Source: Leptolyngbya sp. BL0902 (GTDB lineage Bacteria; Cyanobacteriota; Cyanobacteriia; Phormidesmidales; Phormidesmidaceae). From it: 64,000 nucleotides of DNA. Below, one piece after another: positions 9,187 through 18,244 of this stretch; within the stretch, counting starts at the first letter, position 1; the number at the start of each line of letters is the position of its first letter. The notes under the pieces are model-generated. The model was not told the origin of the DNA, searched no databases, and saw only the letters and a program-made list of their open reading frames with translations. The stretch lies in the NCBI RefSeq assembly GCF_016403105.1, contig NZ_CP046155.1, forward strand, positions 1,426,001 through 1,490,000, in the 5' to 3' direction. The position numbers and the translations under genes were made by a program.

Positions 9187-9921
9187 CTACGGGTTAGCGG
9201 CCACCACCGGATAGAGCGGCTCCTGACCATTTAAGCGCCAGAGGCTAATGCACAGGGCTGTAGCCACCACCAGCCACACCAAGGACGGAAAAATGACCCA
9301 CCCTGCCAAGGGCAGCACCTGAAAGTAGCTCGCTGTCAGCACCACAACCGACAGCAGCGGCCCCGCCAGCACCACGGGCACCGCCGCCCCCAGGCGACCC
9401 TCCACCGTGAAAATCGTGTTCCAGGTGTCGCCCAAGCTGAGGTGAATCATGTAGATCACCAGGGGCCAGCACAGGAACGTTTGCCCCAGGGCCGACCACA
9501 CCCAGTAAGCCGAGGTAATCCGCAGCACGGCAATGCTCATCCAAACAATCGGGAAGGCTAAGGGGGGCGGTGCCCAACCCGGTCGTTGCAGCGACCGATA
9601 ACGACCGCTGTTGCGCGTGTTGTCGAGCCAAGAGAACAGCCGGGAACGCAGGGTGATAAAGGCAAAAAAAGCCCAGGGAATGGCGGTCATTGCCCAATCT
9701 GGCAAGGCGTCCCCTAGGGGCCAGTCTAGGATCCTATCCATCCCCCACAAGAGCCCCGTCATCACCGCCACCTGGGTCAGGGTGGCCCCTAGGTAGGTGA
9801 GGGTAGCGGCGATGTCCCAGCGGGGGCTGGCCAAATCGGTAGCAATTTTGGGGTCGGTGGCCGTTTCGCGAACACCCATCACGGTATTAACGCTTTGCTG
9901 GATCCAATTTTTGCGATTCAT
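9187..9921 (-). CDS. TspO/MBR-like multi-span membrane protein
   Basis: A 244-residue protein with about seven hydrophobic segments. The C-terminal two thirds match the TspO/translocator family pattern: RPGWAPPPLAFPIVWMS (compare KPSWTPPxWVFGPVW), a Trp-rich helix YWVWSALGQ, and SLGDTWNTIFTVEGRLG in place of the family's W-N-x-F motif. TspO proteins bind tetrapyrroles and respond to stress or light. The N-terminal 100 residues add two further helices, longer than classic TspO (about 160 residues), so the substrate may differ. It is transcribed away from thiL and lies downstream of the J-domain gene. Confidence 0.72.
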   Translation of the reverse strand: MNRKNWIQQSVNTVMGVRETATDPKIATDLASPRWDIAATLTYLGATLTQVAVMTGLLWGMDRILDWPLGDALPDWAMTAIPWAFFAFITLRSRLFSWLDNTRNSGRYRSLQRPGWAPPPLAFPIVWMSIAVLRITSAYWVWSALGQTFLCWPLVIYMIHLSLGDTWNTIFTVEGRLGAAVPVVLAGPLLSVVVLTASYFQVLPLAGWVIFPSLVWLVVATALCISLWRLNGQEPLYPVVAANP

Positions 9922-10003
9922 GGCGATCTCCCCTGTGTTCCTGCGTGTGTATCCTGACCGATGTGCTCGGCCTCTAGTCTGCTGGCGATGGCTTCTGAGG
10001 CCG

Positions 10004-10714
10004 TCATCCTAGGCGCTTGACCCGATCCTTGGCGTCTTGGCGCAGTTGTCGGGCCATGCGAAAGAGTTCCTGTCCGGTGTGTAGGTAGGACGGTTCGTAG
10101 CTGTAGGTAAAGCGCTCGATTTCCTCTAGGCCGTCTTCGATCTGGCCCAGGCAATGGTAGAGGTCAGCGGCAACCCCGGCTGCGCTGGCAGGGTTGGCCA
10201 TGGATTGAAACTTGGTTTTGGCCTGCTCTAGCCAGGTGTTGCACTGTTCTAGGTAGGCTTGAAAGGCTGCCATCAAGTCGTCGTCAAAGGGGTCGGCGGA
10301 GAGTTGACGCACCTCGGCTTTGAGGGGGGAGATAATCTTCCCTGTGAGCCGATCCACCGGGCCGTAGACGAGCTTCAGCCAAGCATCTTCGCGGGCCTCG
10401 GAGGATTGGCTAGCCTGTCGGTGACGGCGGTAGGCAGCTTGCATATCGGCGGTGCGGCGGGTGCGCTGCTGGGCCGCCACCTCTGGATTAGCAACGGCCA
10501 CGCCCTGACGCTCTTGGTCGTACCGCACCCGACGGGCCGGATCGCCGATCACCTCGTAGGCGTTGTTGATGCGGGCAATGTGGTCGTGGGAGGCGGCTTC
10601 CGTTTGGCGATCAGGGTGAAACTGCTTAGCCAAACGGCGATAGGCCCGCTTGATTTCGGCCTGGGTTGCCGTTTCGTGGACTTCCAGAATTTGGTAGTGA
10701 GTTTGCTCTGCCAT
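10004..10714 (-). CDS. J-domain (DnaJ-like) co-chaperone
   Basis: A 236-residue protein. Residues 5-70 form a J-domain (HYQILEVHETATQAEIKRAY, the HPD tripeptide in KQFHPDRQ, then YEVIGDPARRVRYDQER). There is no Gly/Phe-rich or zinc-finger region. The rest is a helical domain (FDDDLMAAFQAYLEQCNTWLEQA, then LYHCLGQIEDGLEEIERFTYSY). J-proteins stimulate Hsp70 ATPases. The gene begins 130 bp after the giant Hsp70-like gene in the same direction, which makes that ATPase the likely partner (inference). The ATG at 10714 is preferred over the GTG at 10720. Confidence 0.85.
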   Translation of the reverse strand: MAEQTHYQILEVHETATQAEIKRAYRRLAKQFHPDRQTEAASHDHIARINNAYEVIGDPARRVRYDQERQGVAVANPEVAAQQRTRRTADMQAAYRRHRQASQSSEAREDAWLKLVYGPVDRLTGKIISPLKAEVRQLSADPFDDDLMAAFQAYLEQCNTWLEQAKTKFQSMANPASAAGVAADLYHCLGQIEDGLEEIERFTYSYEPSYLHTGQELFRMARQLRQDAKDRVKRLG

Positions 10715-10843
10715 AGCCACTATCTTAAAAGAGAGCCTGGCGAATCGCTAGCGTTCCCTGCCCTAACCTCAGTTCGGAATCAGCTCAGCGGCCCAGCCCT
10801 AATAGTCCATTGGGAAGCAAGCCATAGCCCCCTCGCCCCGGCC

Positions 10844-13800
10844 TCACACCGTCAGGGCGGTGAGCTTGACTAGGAGTGGATCGGTTAGGCTTTGTTGTTT
10901 GTCGGTCAACAGGCTTTGCAGATAGGCCCGAAGCCCCTGACTTTGCTGGGGGTTCGGCACATACACCTGGGGGTTGGGGCGGCTGAACAGCGGCGTTGTC
11001 CCCAGGGCCTGGAGAGCCGGGTTGGGGCTCGGAATCAGCAGGGGGCTGGGGGTCGCGATGGGAATTAGCCCTGGAGGTAAGCGTCCCTCTAGGAGGGCCA
11101 TCAGGTGGGCTTCGCAGGCCGCTACGTTGAGGCCCTGCTCCTGGAGGAGATGGAGGATGCCGCTGAGGGGCAGAGGCTGATCGGCACAGGTACGCAGCAG
11201 TTCCATCAGCAGAAACATATCGCTGTACTGATGGCGGTGCAGGTCAAGCACCTGGGGATAGCGGGCAAGATTCACCAGCCCATAGGCAACCCGGCTGCAA
11301 CTGGGGGGGCGGTCACTGTGGTAGGTGTCTTGGACGATGGTGGCGTTGGGAAATTTCTGGCGCAGCCAGCGGGCCATTTTGGGCAGCGACGCACTCCCCC
11401 CGGTACACACCACCTGGTGGACGGCCTGACTGGCCATTCCCACCTCGCTCAGCAGGCGGTTGAGGTGGCCGTTGATGCGCTGGATGTAGGGCAGGATGAT
11501 GCGATCTTCGAGATCCTTACTCCGCACTACCCAGTGTTGATCCGCCAGATCCAGCTCAAACTGGGCCTGGTGCTGAAGGATGATCTTGAGGTGGCGGGCC
11601 GCATCCAAAACACTTTGGCCCAGGGCCGAAGACTCTAGCCGCTGCCAAAGCCGCTGCCGACGGGCCAGATCAGGTTCGCCCGGTCGGGGTAAATCCAGTT
11701 CATCCAAACGCAGATCCACCCAGTGAGCATTTTCCAATTCCGGCATCTCCGCCTGCCAGCCCCAGTCGTGGCCCCCGGTCGATCCTCCCATCGCGGCTGG
11801 ACGCTGCTGCCGCCGATCTGCCGGGTGCAGGAGTTGGCACACAATATCGAGGTCGATGGCATCCCCCGCATAGGTAAGGGAATGGAGGGAAAAAGCCTCA
11901 TAATTGAGGGCCGTCAGGGGTTCTGGGATATTAACGAGACCCACTTCGGTGACGGTGGCCCCCGCCGCAATTACCACGGTGCCCCCCGTCCACTGACAGG
12001 CGTAGAGGGTTTGCTGCTGAATGGGCTGGCTTTGGCCCTGGGGTAGGGGTGTCTCCGGGTCAGGTAATCCTGAGAGCACCGCTGCAATAGCGTCCTCAAT
12101 GAAGTACACATCATCTGCCCGGTGAACTAGCCCCGCCCCCAGCACCGCTTCCCGCAGGTTAAAGGTATAGGTATCGGGCCAGTTGGCCGGATAGCTGACC
12201 ACCACCCCGGCCAGGTGATCGAGGGCTTGGGCAATGGCCGGAGCTTTCAGCCCCACGGCCCCCAGGGTAAAGGGAGCCTCGCCCCGAAGAGCCTGGGGCA
12301 GCGTGGCCAATAATCCCTGCAAGCTGTCCTGGAAGGCCTTGAGCGGTAGCTGAGTAGTCTCGGCCCATTGAATCTGAGGCTGCGATACGGCACCCTCGCC
12401 GAGGGGAATACCCAGGCGCAAAAACGGCTTGAGGTTTTTGATTAATACCGTGTTGTCTTCGGGGTCTCCGTCGCCCCAAGTTACGGTGAGGGCCGAAGAA
12501 CCGACGGACTGAACCTGGTAATCGCCGCTGGTAGCTAGCCGCACTAGGCTGAGGGTGGGCAGACGGAAAAACTTATCGGCGGTGGCCCCCGAAATGTTGT
12601 TGTCCACCCAGTAGAGGGGATGCACCTGGCCGCTGTGGCGTTCCATCAGTACGGCTGACAGCCCCGTGGTGCCAACGTCTAGCCCCAAAAACCATAGGGA
12701 CTGCGGCTCTGGCGAGGCCGGAAGCGGCGGCTCCACCGTGGCCGGAGGCGGTGGGGGCTCTGCCAGCAACGCCTCTAGGTCGGCCACGTCTGCTTCTGCC
12801 AGGGCGGTTTCGGGCAAGGCGGGTTCCGGTGTTTCCCCAGGCAAACCCGCATCCCCAGGGCTGACCTGTGGGGATGGGGCGGGAGCAACGCGATTCTCTG
12901 CCTCACCAGAAACTACCCTAGACTGGGCGATCTCCTCCGTCAGGTTGGCAAGGCGAGTTTGATCGAGGGATCCCAGGATGCTGTCCAGGCTCATTTCTCG
13001 TTGCCAATCGCTGTCCTCGCTGGCGACAGGCCCAGGCAGGGGAGCCTGTGGCGATAAGGGCTGAGGGGACTCGGCAGACGCCCCAGCATCCTGGTTAACG
13101 CCAATGTCCTCTAGGCTCCAGGGAGTGATTGGGGCCGTTCCGATGCCGAACGAGGTTGGCGCTAGGCCAGCAATCCCGTCGTTGGTCGCCTCATCTGGGG
13201 GTGCTTCCATCTCAGGGCTGAGGGCGTCGCTAGGATCGAGGCTCAGGTCTAGGTCATTGAGGGTGAGGGAAAAGTCCGCTGCTTGGGGGCCTTCGCGGGC
13301 AGGCAAGTCAGCGGTGCCAAAGTCTTCTAGGGTAGGGCCTGACGCGCCAAAGTCCTCTAGGGTGGGACTAGCTGCACCAAAGTCCTCCAGGGTGGGACTG
13401 GCAGTGCCAAAGTCTTCTAGGGTGGGGCCTGACGCGCCAAAGTCCTCCAGGGTGGGACTGGCTGCGCCAAAGTCCTCCAGGGTGGGACCTGACGTGCCAA
13501 AGTCTTCCAGTCGAGGGCCAACCTCAAGCTCTGACAGCGTAGGATTAGGAGCCATAGCCTCCCCAGCCCAGTCGAGGTCGGTTGGAGAAGGTCGGGCCGC
13601 AGCGGGCGAATCCCCCCAATCAAGGCTATCCAAGCTATCTCCGCCCAGGCTTAGGGCCAGATCAGGCACATCCACAGTCGGTTGTATCGGGGGCTGGGGG
13701 GCTGTCTCAGCGGCGTTTCCTCCAAAGGCGTCTTCCCCAAAGACATCCTCCGCTGTCACCGAGTCGGTTTCGGGTTCAGCCAGCGGAAACTGAGGATCCA

Positions 13801-16498
13801 ATCGCAAATCGACCAGCAGACTGTCTAAGGACAAAAACGGATCCGCTGCGGTCTCTTCTGGTGCCGTGGACGGTGGATTTGAGGGGCCTTCGCCAAATAG
13901 ATCAAGGCTACCTTCTCCCGCATCCACCCTCGAAGCCGAAGGATCCGAATCCGCTGCAAATTCCCCTAGGGCCTCGAGGGTCAGGCCCGCATCAGTGGGC
14001 GGAGACTCTACAGGCCCCAGGCTCAAGTCTAGGTCTGACAGGATGAGGGACAGGCTATCTGCCGTATTCAGCCCCGGATCGACGGATGGCCGCTCCGGCG
14101 GACGAGGTGGATCCGGCGCGAGCCTTGGCCCTAGGTCGCCAAACAGGTCGTCTGCGGGAGAGACGTCTGAGGCAAAGTCAAGGGTGCCAAAATCCTCGGT
14201 ATTCCCGAAGTTGCTGGCGTCGCCAAAACGGCTGCTATCACCCCAATCCGTAGATGGGATACCAAGGTCGCTGCTGACGCCGAAATCGCCAAACACATCC
14301 TCAGAGGTGGGGCCGGGGGCAGTTAGAAGGTCGGGGGAAGGGGTTGGGGCTTGGTCGGGAGGAAAAGCCGCATTGGGCTCTTCGAGGTCGAGGTCTGAGG
14401 CCAGTGTTCTAGCAAAATCGTCAAGGGCGAATTCTGGCCCCTCCGGCACCAAGGGCGGTTCTGCTAACGTTGGCTCTACTGGTTCCGAGGGCGGCAGATC
14501 CCCAAATAAATCCAGGGTTTCTGACGGAGGTTCGGAGGCATCTCCGGGAGCGTTCTCCCACCCGTCGCCGAGGCTGTTCCCTAGGCGGTTGCCCCCGGTA
14601 TCGCCAAAGAGTGTCTCGGTGGTGTCGGCCAAGTCCTCCTCCTGGCGGGGAGACGCAGCAATGGCCTGATCGTGAGCGACTTGCTGCCGCCACTGCTCTA
14701 CCCGGCTTGACCAATCCACCACCTCTTCCTCGGTCTCCCCTAGGGCGGGGGCCACTGGATGGGCGGTCTCCGCCTCGGCGGGGGGCGGGGGCGAGATGGT
14801 TTCCAACCGCACCAAATCTTCGGAGAGGGCGCTAACCACCTCAGCATCTAGGGCCAGATCGAAGTAATCTGCCTGGGGAGGCTCAACCTCGGCCAGCAAA
14901 TCCTCGTCCTCAGGGGCCTGGATTTGTTGACTAGGGTTGAGCAAAATATCGAGGGCATCGAGCTCTGTGGAAGCCCCTGACCCATCGGGCAGCAGCTCAT
15001 CTAGCGTTGTGATGGTATCGAGGTCGGGGGCGGGGCTGGGCGTTGACCCCGGCAGGGCGTTACCGCTGCCCTCCACCAGTTGGGCTAGGCCATCGTCGGG
15101 GGGGGCAACCGCGATAGCCTCAGCTTCCCCCAATGCGTCATCGTCGGGGGAAGCTTCGACCAGCCCGCCCCAGTCCTGGAGGTCAGACGGGGGCGGGGTG
15201 TCGATGAGATCGGCAAGGGTTTCGGCGGCTTCGGCGGCGGCTCTGGCCTGGGGGGGGCGCACGGCACTATCGCCAAAGAGCGTTTGGTAGAGATCGTCAA
15301 TGTCCTCAGCGGCGTCTTCCAAAACGGTATCTGCCGCCGCCGATTGGGTGGGGGGCAGAGAAACCGAAGCGGTGGGATCCGGGGCCGCAACGTCGAGCTG
15401 GTCTAAAATTTGCAGGGGTTCGCGGGGTGGATCCACTTCTGGGGCTAAAACCTCAGCGGCCTCGGCCTCGTCCCCTTCTAGCCGCAACTGAGAAATTTCC
15501 TGATCGATTTGCAGCAGGGTTACTTCATCGTCATCAAAGTCGATGTCGAGATCCAGCTCCTCAAGGTCAAAGTCATCCTCATCCTCAAAACGTTCATCCG
15601 TGTCAGCGAATGCTGAGATCAATCGCTCATCCTCGGCCACGGGTAGTTCCGGTGGTAGACGGCCTGGCGCTTCTAGGTAGGCGAGGGCTTCCTGGTTCAT
15701 CCGCTGGGCAACGTGGTTGACCAAGGCGCTAAACATCATTTCGCCCTGCTGGCCCAGGCTGTGCATTTTGTTGAGGCCCTGGTTGAGCGAGTCTTGGTAG
15801 CTATAGACGCTCTGTTGGAGCGCATCGAACACCGCCCGCAGGGATAGATCCAGGTTGCGAATTAGATCGTCGGTTTGGGCCTGAATTTGCTGGAGATAGG
15901 CCAGCCGCTGGGCCGGGGATAGTTCCCCTAGGCCAGCCGTAAGGGCATCGTCGGGGGCTGATGGATTCAGCAGATAGTTATTCGCCACCGAGGTTTCGAG
16001 GCGGCGCACCGCTTGCTCTACCTGCCCCGCTAGGTGGGCATCGAGGTGCCGCGTCAGTTCTCCCAGGGTGTCTTCCCACAGCCCTGGGGACAGGCGGGGG
16101 TTGCCCTGGGCGGCTTCGAGGCGCTGTTGCTGAAGCTGCTGCACCTCCCGCAGGAGGGTTTCTCGCTGCTGGCGCAGGGCCGAGACCTCATTTTGCAGGG
16201 GCGTCAAAATTTGCAGGGTTTGCCCCCGCAGATACTGCATTTCCTGAAGCAGGGCATTGAGCACCTGGCTTGCAGACTGGCTAGTCGCATCCTCGGACGG
16301 CCCCGCTGTTGGCGACAGACTCGGGATCGCCTGCGGATCCGCCTGCATCTCCGCTAGACAAGCTCGGGCCTTGGCCAAAAGCTGTCGTTGCTGCTGGGTG
16401 GCGCTCGACATCACCCAGGGAAGTTTGGGTGCTGCCTCCCCCAGGGTTGCATCAATCTCGGCGATTAAGGCTTCTAGTTGTTGCCGCTGCACAGTCAC
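10844..16498 (-). CDS. Giant protein with coiled-coil N-terminus, acidic repeat region and Hsp70/actin-like ATPase C-terminus
   Basis: About 1,884 residues from a GTG at 16498 that has a GGG-rich Shine-Dalgarno-like stretch 8 bases upstream; a TTG at 16531 is an alternative. Residues 1-330 are helical and Gln/Leu-rich with probable coiled coils (LRQQRETLLREVQQLQQQRL). Residues 330-1260 are very acidic, Pro/Ser-rich and probably disordered. They hold 'DLFGDL' and 'DFGT' motifs and a seven-copy 10-residue repeat with core PTLEDFG. From about 1270 there is a phosphate-1-like GLDVGTTGLSAVLME, later VVSYPANWPDTY, and near 1700 a phosphate-2-like VCTGGSASLPKMARWL, as in Hsp70/actin ATPases. The C-terminal 130 residues are helical. 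There is no recognisable Hsp70 substrate-binding domain. The J-domain gene lies next downstream. Function unknown; a chaperone-like or scaffold ATPase is an inference. Confidence 0.8.
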   Translation of the reverse strand: MTVQRQQLEALIAEIDATLGEAAPKLPWVMSSATQQQRQLLAKARACLAEMQADPQAIPSLSPTAGPSEDATSQSASQVLNALLQEMQYLRGQTLQILTPLQNEVSALRQQRETLLREVQQLQQQRLEAAQGNPRLSPGLWEDTLGELTRHLDAHLAGQVEQAVRRLETSVANNYLLNPSAPDDALTAGLGELSPAQRLAYLQQIQAQTDDLIRNLDLSLRAVFDALQQSVYSYQDSLNQGLNKMHSLGQQGEMMFSALVNHVAQRMNQEALAYLEAPGRLPPELPVAEDERLISAFADTDERFEDEDDFDLEELDLDIDFDDDEVTLLQIDQEISQLRLEGDEAEAAEVLAPEVDPPREPLQILDQLDVAAPDPTASVSLPPTQSAAADTVLEDAAEDIDDLYQTLFGDSAVRPPQARAAAEAAETLADLIDTPPPSDLQDWGGLVEASPDDDALGEAEAIAVAPPDDGLAQLVEGSGNALPGSTPSPAPDLDTITTLDELLPDGSGASTELDALDILLNPSQQIQAPEDEDLLAEVEPPQADYFDLALDAEVVSALSEDLVRLETISPPPPAEAETAHPVAPALGETEEEVVDWSSRVEQWRQQVAHDQAIAASPRQEEDLADTTETLFGDTGGNRLGNSLGDGWENAPGDASEPPSETLDLFGDLPPSEPVEPTLAEPPLVPEGPEFALDDFARTLASDLDLEEPNAAFPPDQAPTPSPDLLTAPGPTSEDVFGDFGVSSDLGIPSTDWGDSSRFGDASNFGNTEDFGTLDFASDVSPADDLFGDLGPRLAPDPPRPPERPSVDPGLNTADSLSLILSDLDLSLGPVESPPTDAGLTLEALGEFAADSDPSASRVDAGEGSLDLFGEGPSNPPSTAPEETAADPFLSLDSLLVDLRLDPQFPLAEPETDSVTAEDVFGEDAFGGNAAETAPQPPIQPTVDVPDLALSLGGDSLDSLDWGDSPAAARPSPTDLDWAGEAMAPNPTLSELEVGPRLEDFGTSGPTLEDFGAASPTLEDFGASGPTLEDFGTASPTLEDFGAASPTLEDFGASGPTLEDFGTADLPAREGPQAADFSLTLNDLDLSLDPSDALSPEMEAPPDEATNDGIAGLAPTSFGIGTAPITPWSLEDIGVNQDAGASAESPQPLSPQAPLPGPVASEDSDWQREMSLDSILGSLDQTRLANLTEEIAQSRVVSGEAENRVAPAPSPQVSPGDAGLPGETPEPALPETALAEADVADLEALLAEPPPPPATVEPPLPASPEPQSLWFLGLDVGTTGLSAVLMERHSGQVHPLYWVDNNISGATADKFFRLPTLSLVRLATSGDYQVQSVGSSALTVTWGDGDPEDNTVLIKNLKPFLRLGIPLGEGAVSQPQIQWAETTQLPLKAFQDSLQGLLATLPQALRGEAPFTLGAVGLKAPAIAQALDHLAGVVVSYPANWPDTYTFNLREAVLGAGLVHRADDVYFIEDAIAAVLSGLPDPETPLPQGQSQPIQQQTLYACQWTGGTVVIAAGATVTEVGLVNIPEPLTALNYEAFSLHSLTYAGDAIDLDIVCQLLHPADRRQQRPAAMGGSTGGHDWGWQAEMPELENAHWVDLRLDELDLPRPGEPDLARRQRLWQRLESSALGQSVLDAARHLKIILQHQAQFELDLADQHWVVRSKDLEDRIILPYIQRINGHLNRLLSEVGMASQAVHQVVCTGGSASLPKMARWLRQKFPNATIVQDTYHSDRPPSCSRVAYGLVNLARYPQVLDLHRHQYSDMFLLMELLRTCADQPLPLSGILHLLQEQGLNVAACEAHLMALLEGRLPPGLIPIATPSPLLIPSPNPALQALGTTPLFSRPNPQVYVPNPQQSQGLRAYLQSLLTDKQQSLTDPLLVKLTALTV
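13317..13513. repeat. Seven 30-bp tandem repeats inside the Hsp70-like gene
   Basis: The motif CCAAAGTC(T/C)TC(T/C)AG recurs exactly every 30 bases at 13317, 13347, 13377, 13407, 13437, 13467 and 13497. On the coding (minus) strand it encodes a 10-residue unit, (S/A)(G/S)PTLEDFG(A/T), in frame. This is a coding repeat and not a CRISPR array, because there are no unique spacers. Confidence 0.92.
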
Positions 16499-16625
16499 GT
16501 CCTTGTACCCTACTTCCCCAATTATTGCCAAAGTGTATGCTAGTCGGTCTGAAAAATCACCTTTCCAGCCGATACATTAAGTTCGGTGTCGGCTAATCTC
16601 CCAGGCCCATCGGAGTGTGGAATGG

Positions 16626-16651
16626 TATACTGAATTCCCTGGTACGGGAAT
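16626..16651 (+). promoter_or_regulatory. Candidate -10 element with adjoining palindromic operator upstream of the Crp-family gene
   Basis: TATACT at 16626-16631 resembles a -10 box. It is followed at once by the perfect inverted repeat ATTCCC-TGGTAC-GGGAAT (16634-16651), set in the wider palindrome GAATTCCC..GGGAATAATTC. A 6-6-6 dimeric site across the presumed transcription start suggests repression, perhaps autoregulation by the downstream Crp-type protein. This is inferred from position only; the site is not the TGTGA-type Crp consensus. Confidence 0.45.
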
Positions 16652-16693
16652 AATTCGGCCATTAGGGCGATATGTTTAGCGTTGGAGTCGTCA

Positions 16694-17398
16694 ATGGATG
16701 CTCGCTACGGCCATCGGGATTCCAAGGATGATCTCCAGTTGGTGCGTTCAGCCCTGATCTTCAAGGATTTGCCAGAAGAAGCCGTGGCCCAAGCTGTCAG
16801 CCATGTGGTTTCCCGCCGCCATCCGGCCAATCAGGTAATTTTGCTGGAAAATGACTGGGGCAGCTCCGTCTATTTTATCCTGGACGGCTGGGTAAAAATC
16901 CGCACCTACAACCTGGACGGCAAAGAGGTAACGCTGAATATCTTGGGCCGGGGTGAGCTTTTTGGCGAGATGGCCCCCCTCGAAGAAGTGCCCCGCTCCA
17001 CCGATGTGATTACCCTGGTGCCCACGGTCATCGGCAGTATGCCCGCCAGCGACTTCGTTCATCTGCTCAACACCCAGCCCCTAGCCGGGATTCACCTCGC
17101 CCAACTGATGGCCCGACGGCTGCGGCAGGTCAATCGGCGGCTGCGGCTGCGAGAGTCGGACAGTACCTCACGGGTGGCCGATATTCTGCTGTTTTTGGCC
17201 GATGGCCAGGGCAAAAGCGGCAGCAGCGGCATCGAAATTCCCAACCTGCCCCACCGCGAACTCAGCAGCCTGAGCGGCCTTGCCCGCGAGACAGTCACCC
17301 GTGTGCTGAGTAAGCTAGAAAAAAAAGGGCTCATTGTTCGGGATAGAGACCTCGTGGTCATTCCAGATATCAACGCCCTAGAAAAACTGCTCGTCTAG
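16694..17398 (+). CDS. Crp/Fnr-family transcriptional regulator
   Basis: A 234-residue DNA-binding regulator. The N-terminal cyclic-nucleotide-type beta-roll spans about 20-135 (VILLENDWGSSVYFILDGWVKI, GRGELFGEMAPLEEVPRSTDV) and is followed by a long dimer helix (HLAQLMARRLRQVNRRL). A C-terminal winged helix contains HRELSSLSGLARETVTRVLSKLEKKGLI, the standard Crp recognition-helix region. The phosphate-binding cassette GEMAPLEEVPRSTDV resembles the cAMP-binding type (RS before T/A), but ligand binding is uncertain. The ATG at 16694 has GGAG six bases upstream and is preferred to the TTG at 16682. The DUF2232 gene starts 6 bp after it, and cobT follows. Confidence 0.88.
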   Translation: MDARYGHRDSKDDLQLVRSALIFKDLPEEAVAQAVSHVVSRRHPANQVILLENDWGSSVYFILDGWVKIRTYNLDGKEVTLNILGRGELFGEMAPLEEVPRSTDVITLVPTVIGSMPASDFVHLLNTQPLAGIHLAQLMARRLRQVNRRLRLRESDSTSRVADILLFLADGQGKSGSSGIEIPNLPHRELSSLSGLARETVTRVLSKLEKKGLIVRDRDLVVIPDINALEKLLV

Positions 17399-17404
17399 GT
17401 ATCC

Positions 17405-18217
17405 ATGAGTTCTTCTGTGCCCGATTCCGCTGGCTCTAGCCGCCCATCGTCCGCGTCATCCCCTGGCCCATCCCCAGAGACCGAGGCCAATTTCGACGAC
17501 CTCGATACCTATTTGGACTACCGCTCCGCCGCCAGCAACACCGGATCCTGGCGTCCGCCCATCGCCGACCATCGCCGCAAGGCTGGCCCCCTGGTGATGG
17601 TGGAAACCGCCTTTTTGGCCAGCACCGCCGCCCTGATCTGGCTGGTAAACACCTACTTTCCCCCCGGCCCCATCCTGCGGATTTTGTTCCCGTTGCCGAT
17701 GGCCCTGGTCTACCTACGCTGGGGGCCAAGGGCGGCCTGGATGTCGGCCCTAGTCTCAGGTCTATTGCTGTCGGTGCTGATGGGGCCACCGCGTAGCCTG
17801 CTGTTTTTGATTCCCTACGCCCTCATGGGAGTACAACTGGGCTTTACCTGGGTGCGCGGGGCCAACTGGTACATCTCCGTTGCCGCCGGATCCCTCATTG
17901 GCAGTCTGGGCTTTTTCTTTCGCCTGTGGCTGATGTCGGTGCTGATTGGCGAAGACCTCTGGATTTACCTCACCACCCAAGTCACCCAAATGCTGAACTG
18001 GGGGCTAGAGAAGCTGGTGAATTTTGGCATCCTAGACATCGGCGTGTTAGGACAGGCCAACGTAGAAGCCATCCAAATTCTCGCCCTGGTGATGGTGCTG
18101 CTGAGCAATGTGGTCTATCTGTTCACCGTCCACCTCGCCGCTTGGCTGCTGTTAGAACGGCTGGGGGCCAAAATTCCCGAACCACCCGTCTGGGTCCAAG
18201 ATCTCCTTACGGATTAA
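17405..18217 (+). CDS. DUF2232 (YybS-like) membrane protein
   Basis: A 270-residue integral membrane protein. The N-terminal 55 residues are Ser/Pro-rich and cytoplasmic. About seven hydrophobic segments follow, for example MVETAFLASTAALIWLV, ILRILFPLPMALVYLRWG, WMSALVSGLLLSVLMG and ILALVMVLLSNVVYLFTVHL. The segment 'FPLPMALVYLRWGPRAAW' is characteristic of the DUF2232 family, which has no established function. It begins 6 bp after the Crp-type regulator and ends 27 bp before cobT, consistent with a three-gene operon. Confidence 0.8.
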   Translation: MSSSVPDSAGSSRPSSASSPGPSPETEANFDDLDTYLDYRSAASNTGSWRPPIADHRRKAGPLVMVETAFLASTAALIWLVNTYFPPGPILRILFPLPMALVYLRWGPRAAWMSALVSGLLLSVLMGPPRSLLFLIPYALMGVQLGFTWVRGANWYISVAAGSLIGSLGFFFRLWLMSVLIGEDLWIYLTTQVTQMLNWGLEKLVNFGILDIGVLGQANVEAIQILALVMVLLSNVVYLFTVHLAAWLLLERLGAKIPEPPVWVQDLLTD

Positions 18218-18244
18218 GCTACACCAACACAGTAAGCAACATCA

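Noticed and set aside
13317-13513. Regularly spaced 30-bp repeats suggesting a CRISPR array
   Set aside because: The period equals the repeat length with no unique spacers, and the copies are in frame inside a large gene.
13104-14669. Long Ser/Pro-rich plus-strand frames with repeated KSSRVG
   Set aside because: Antisense reading of the acidic repeat region of the Hsp70-like gene; the repeats only mirror the coding repeats.
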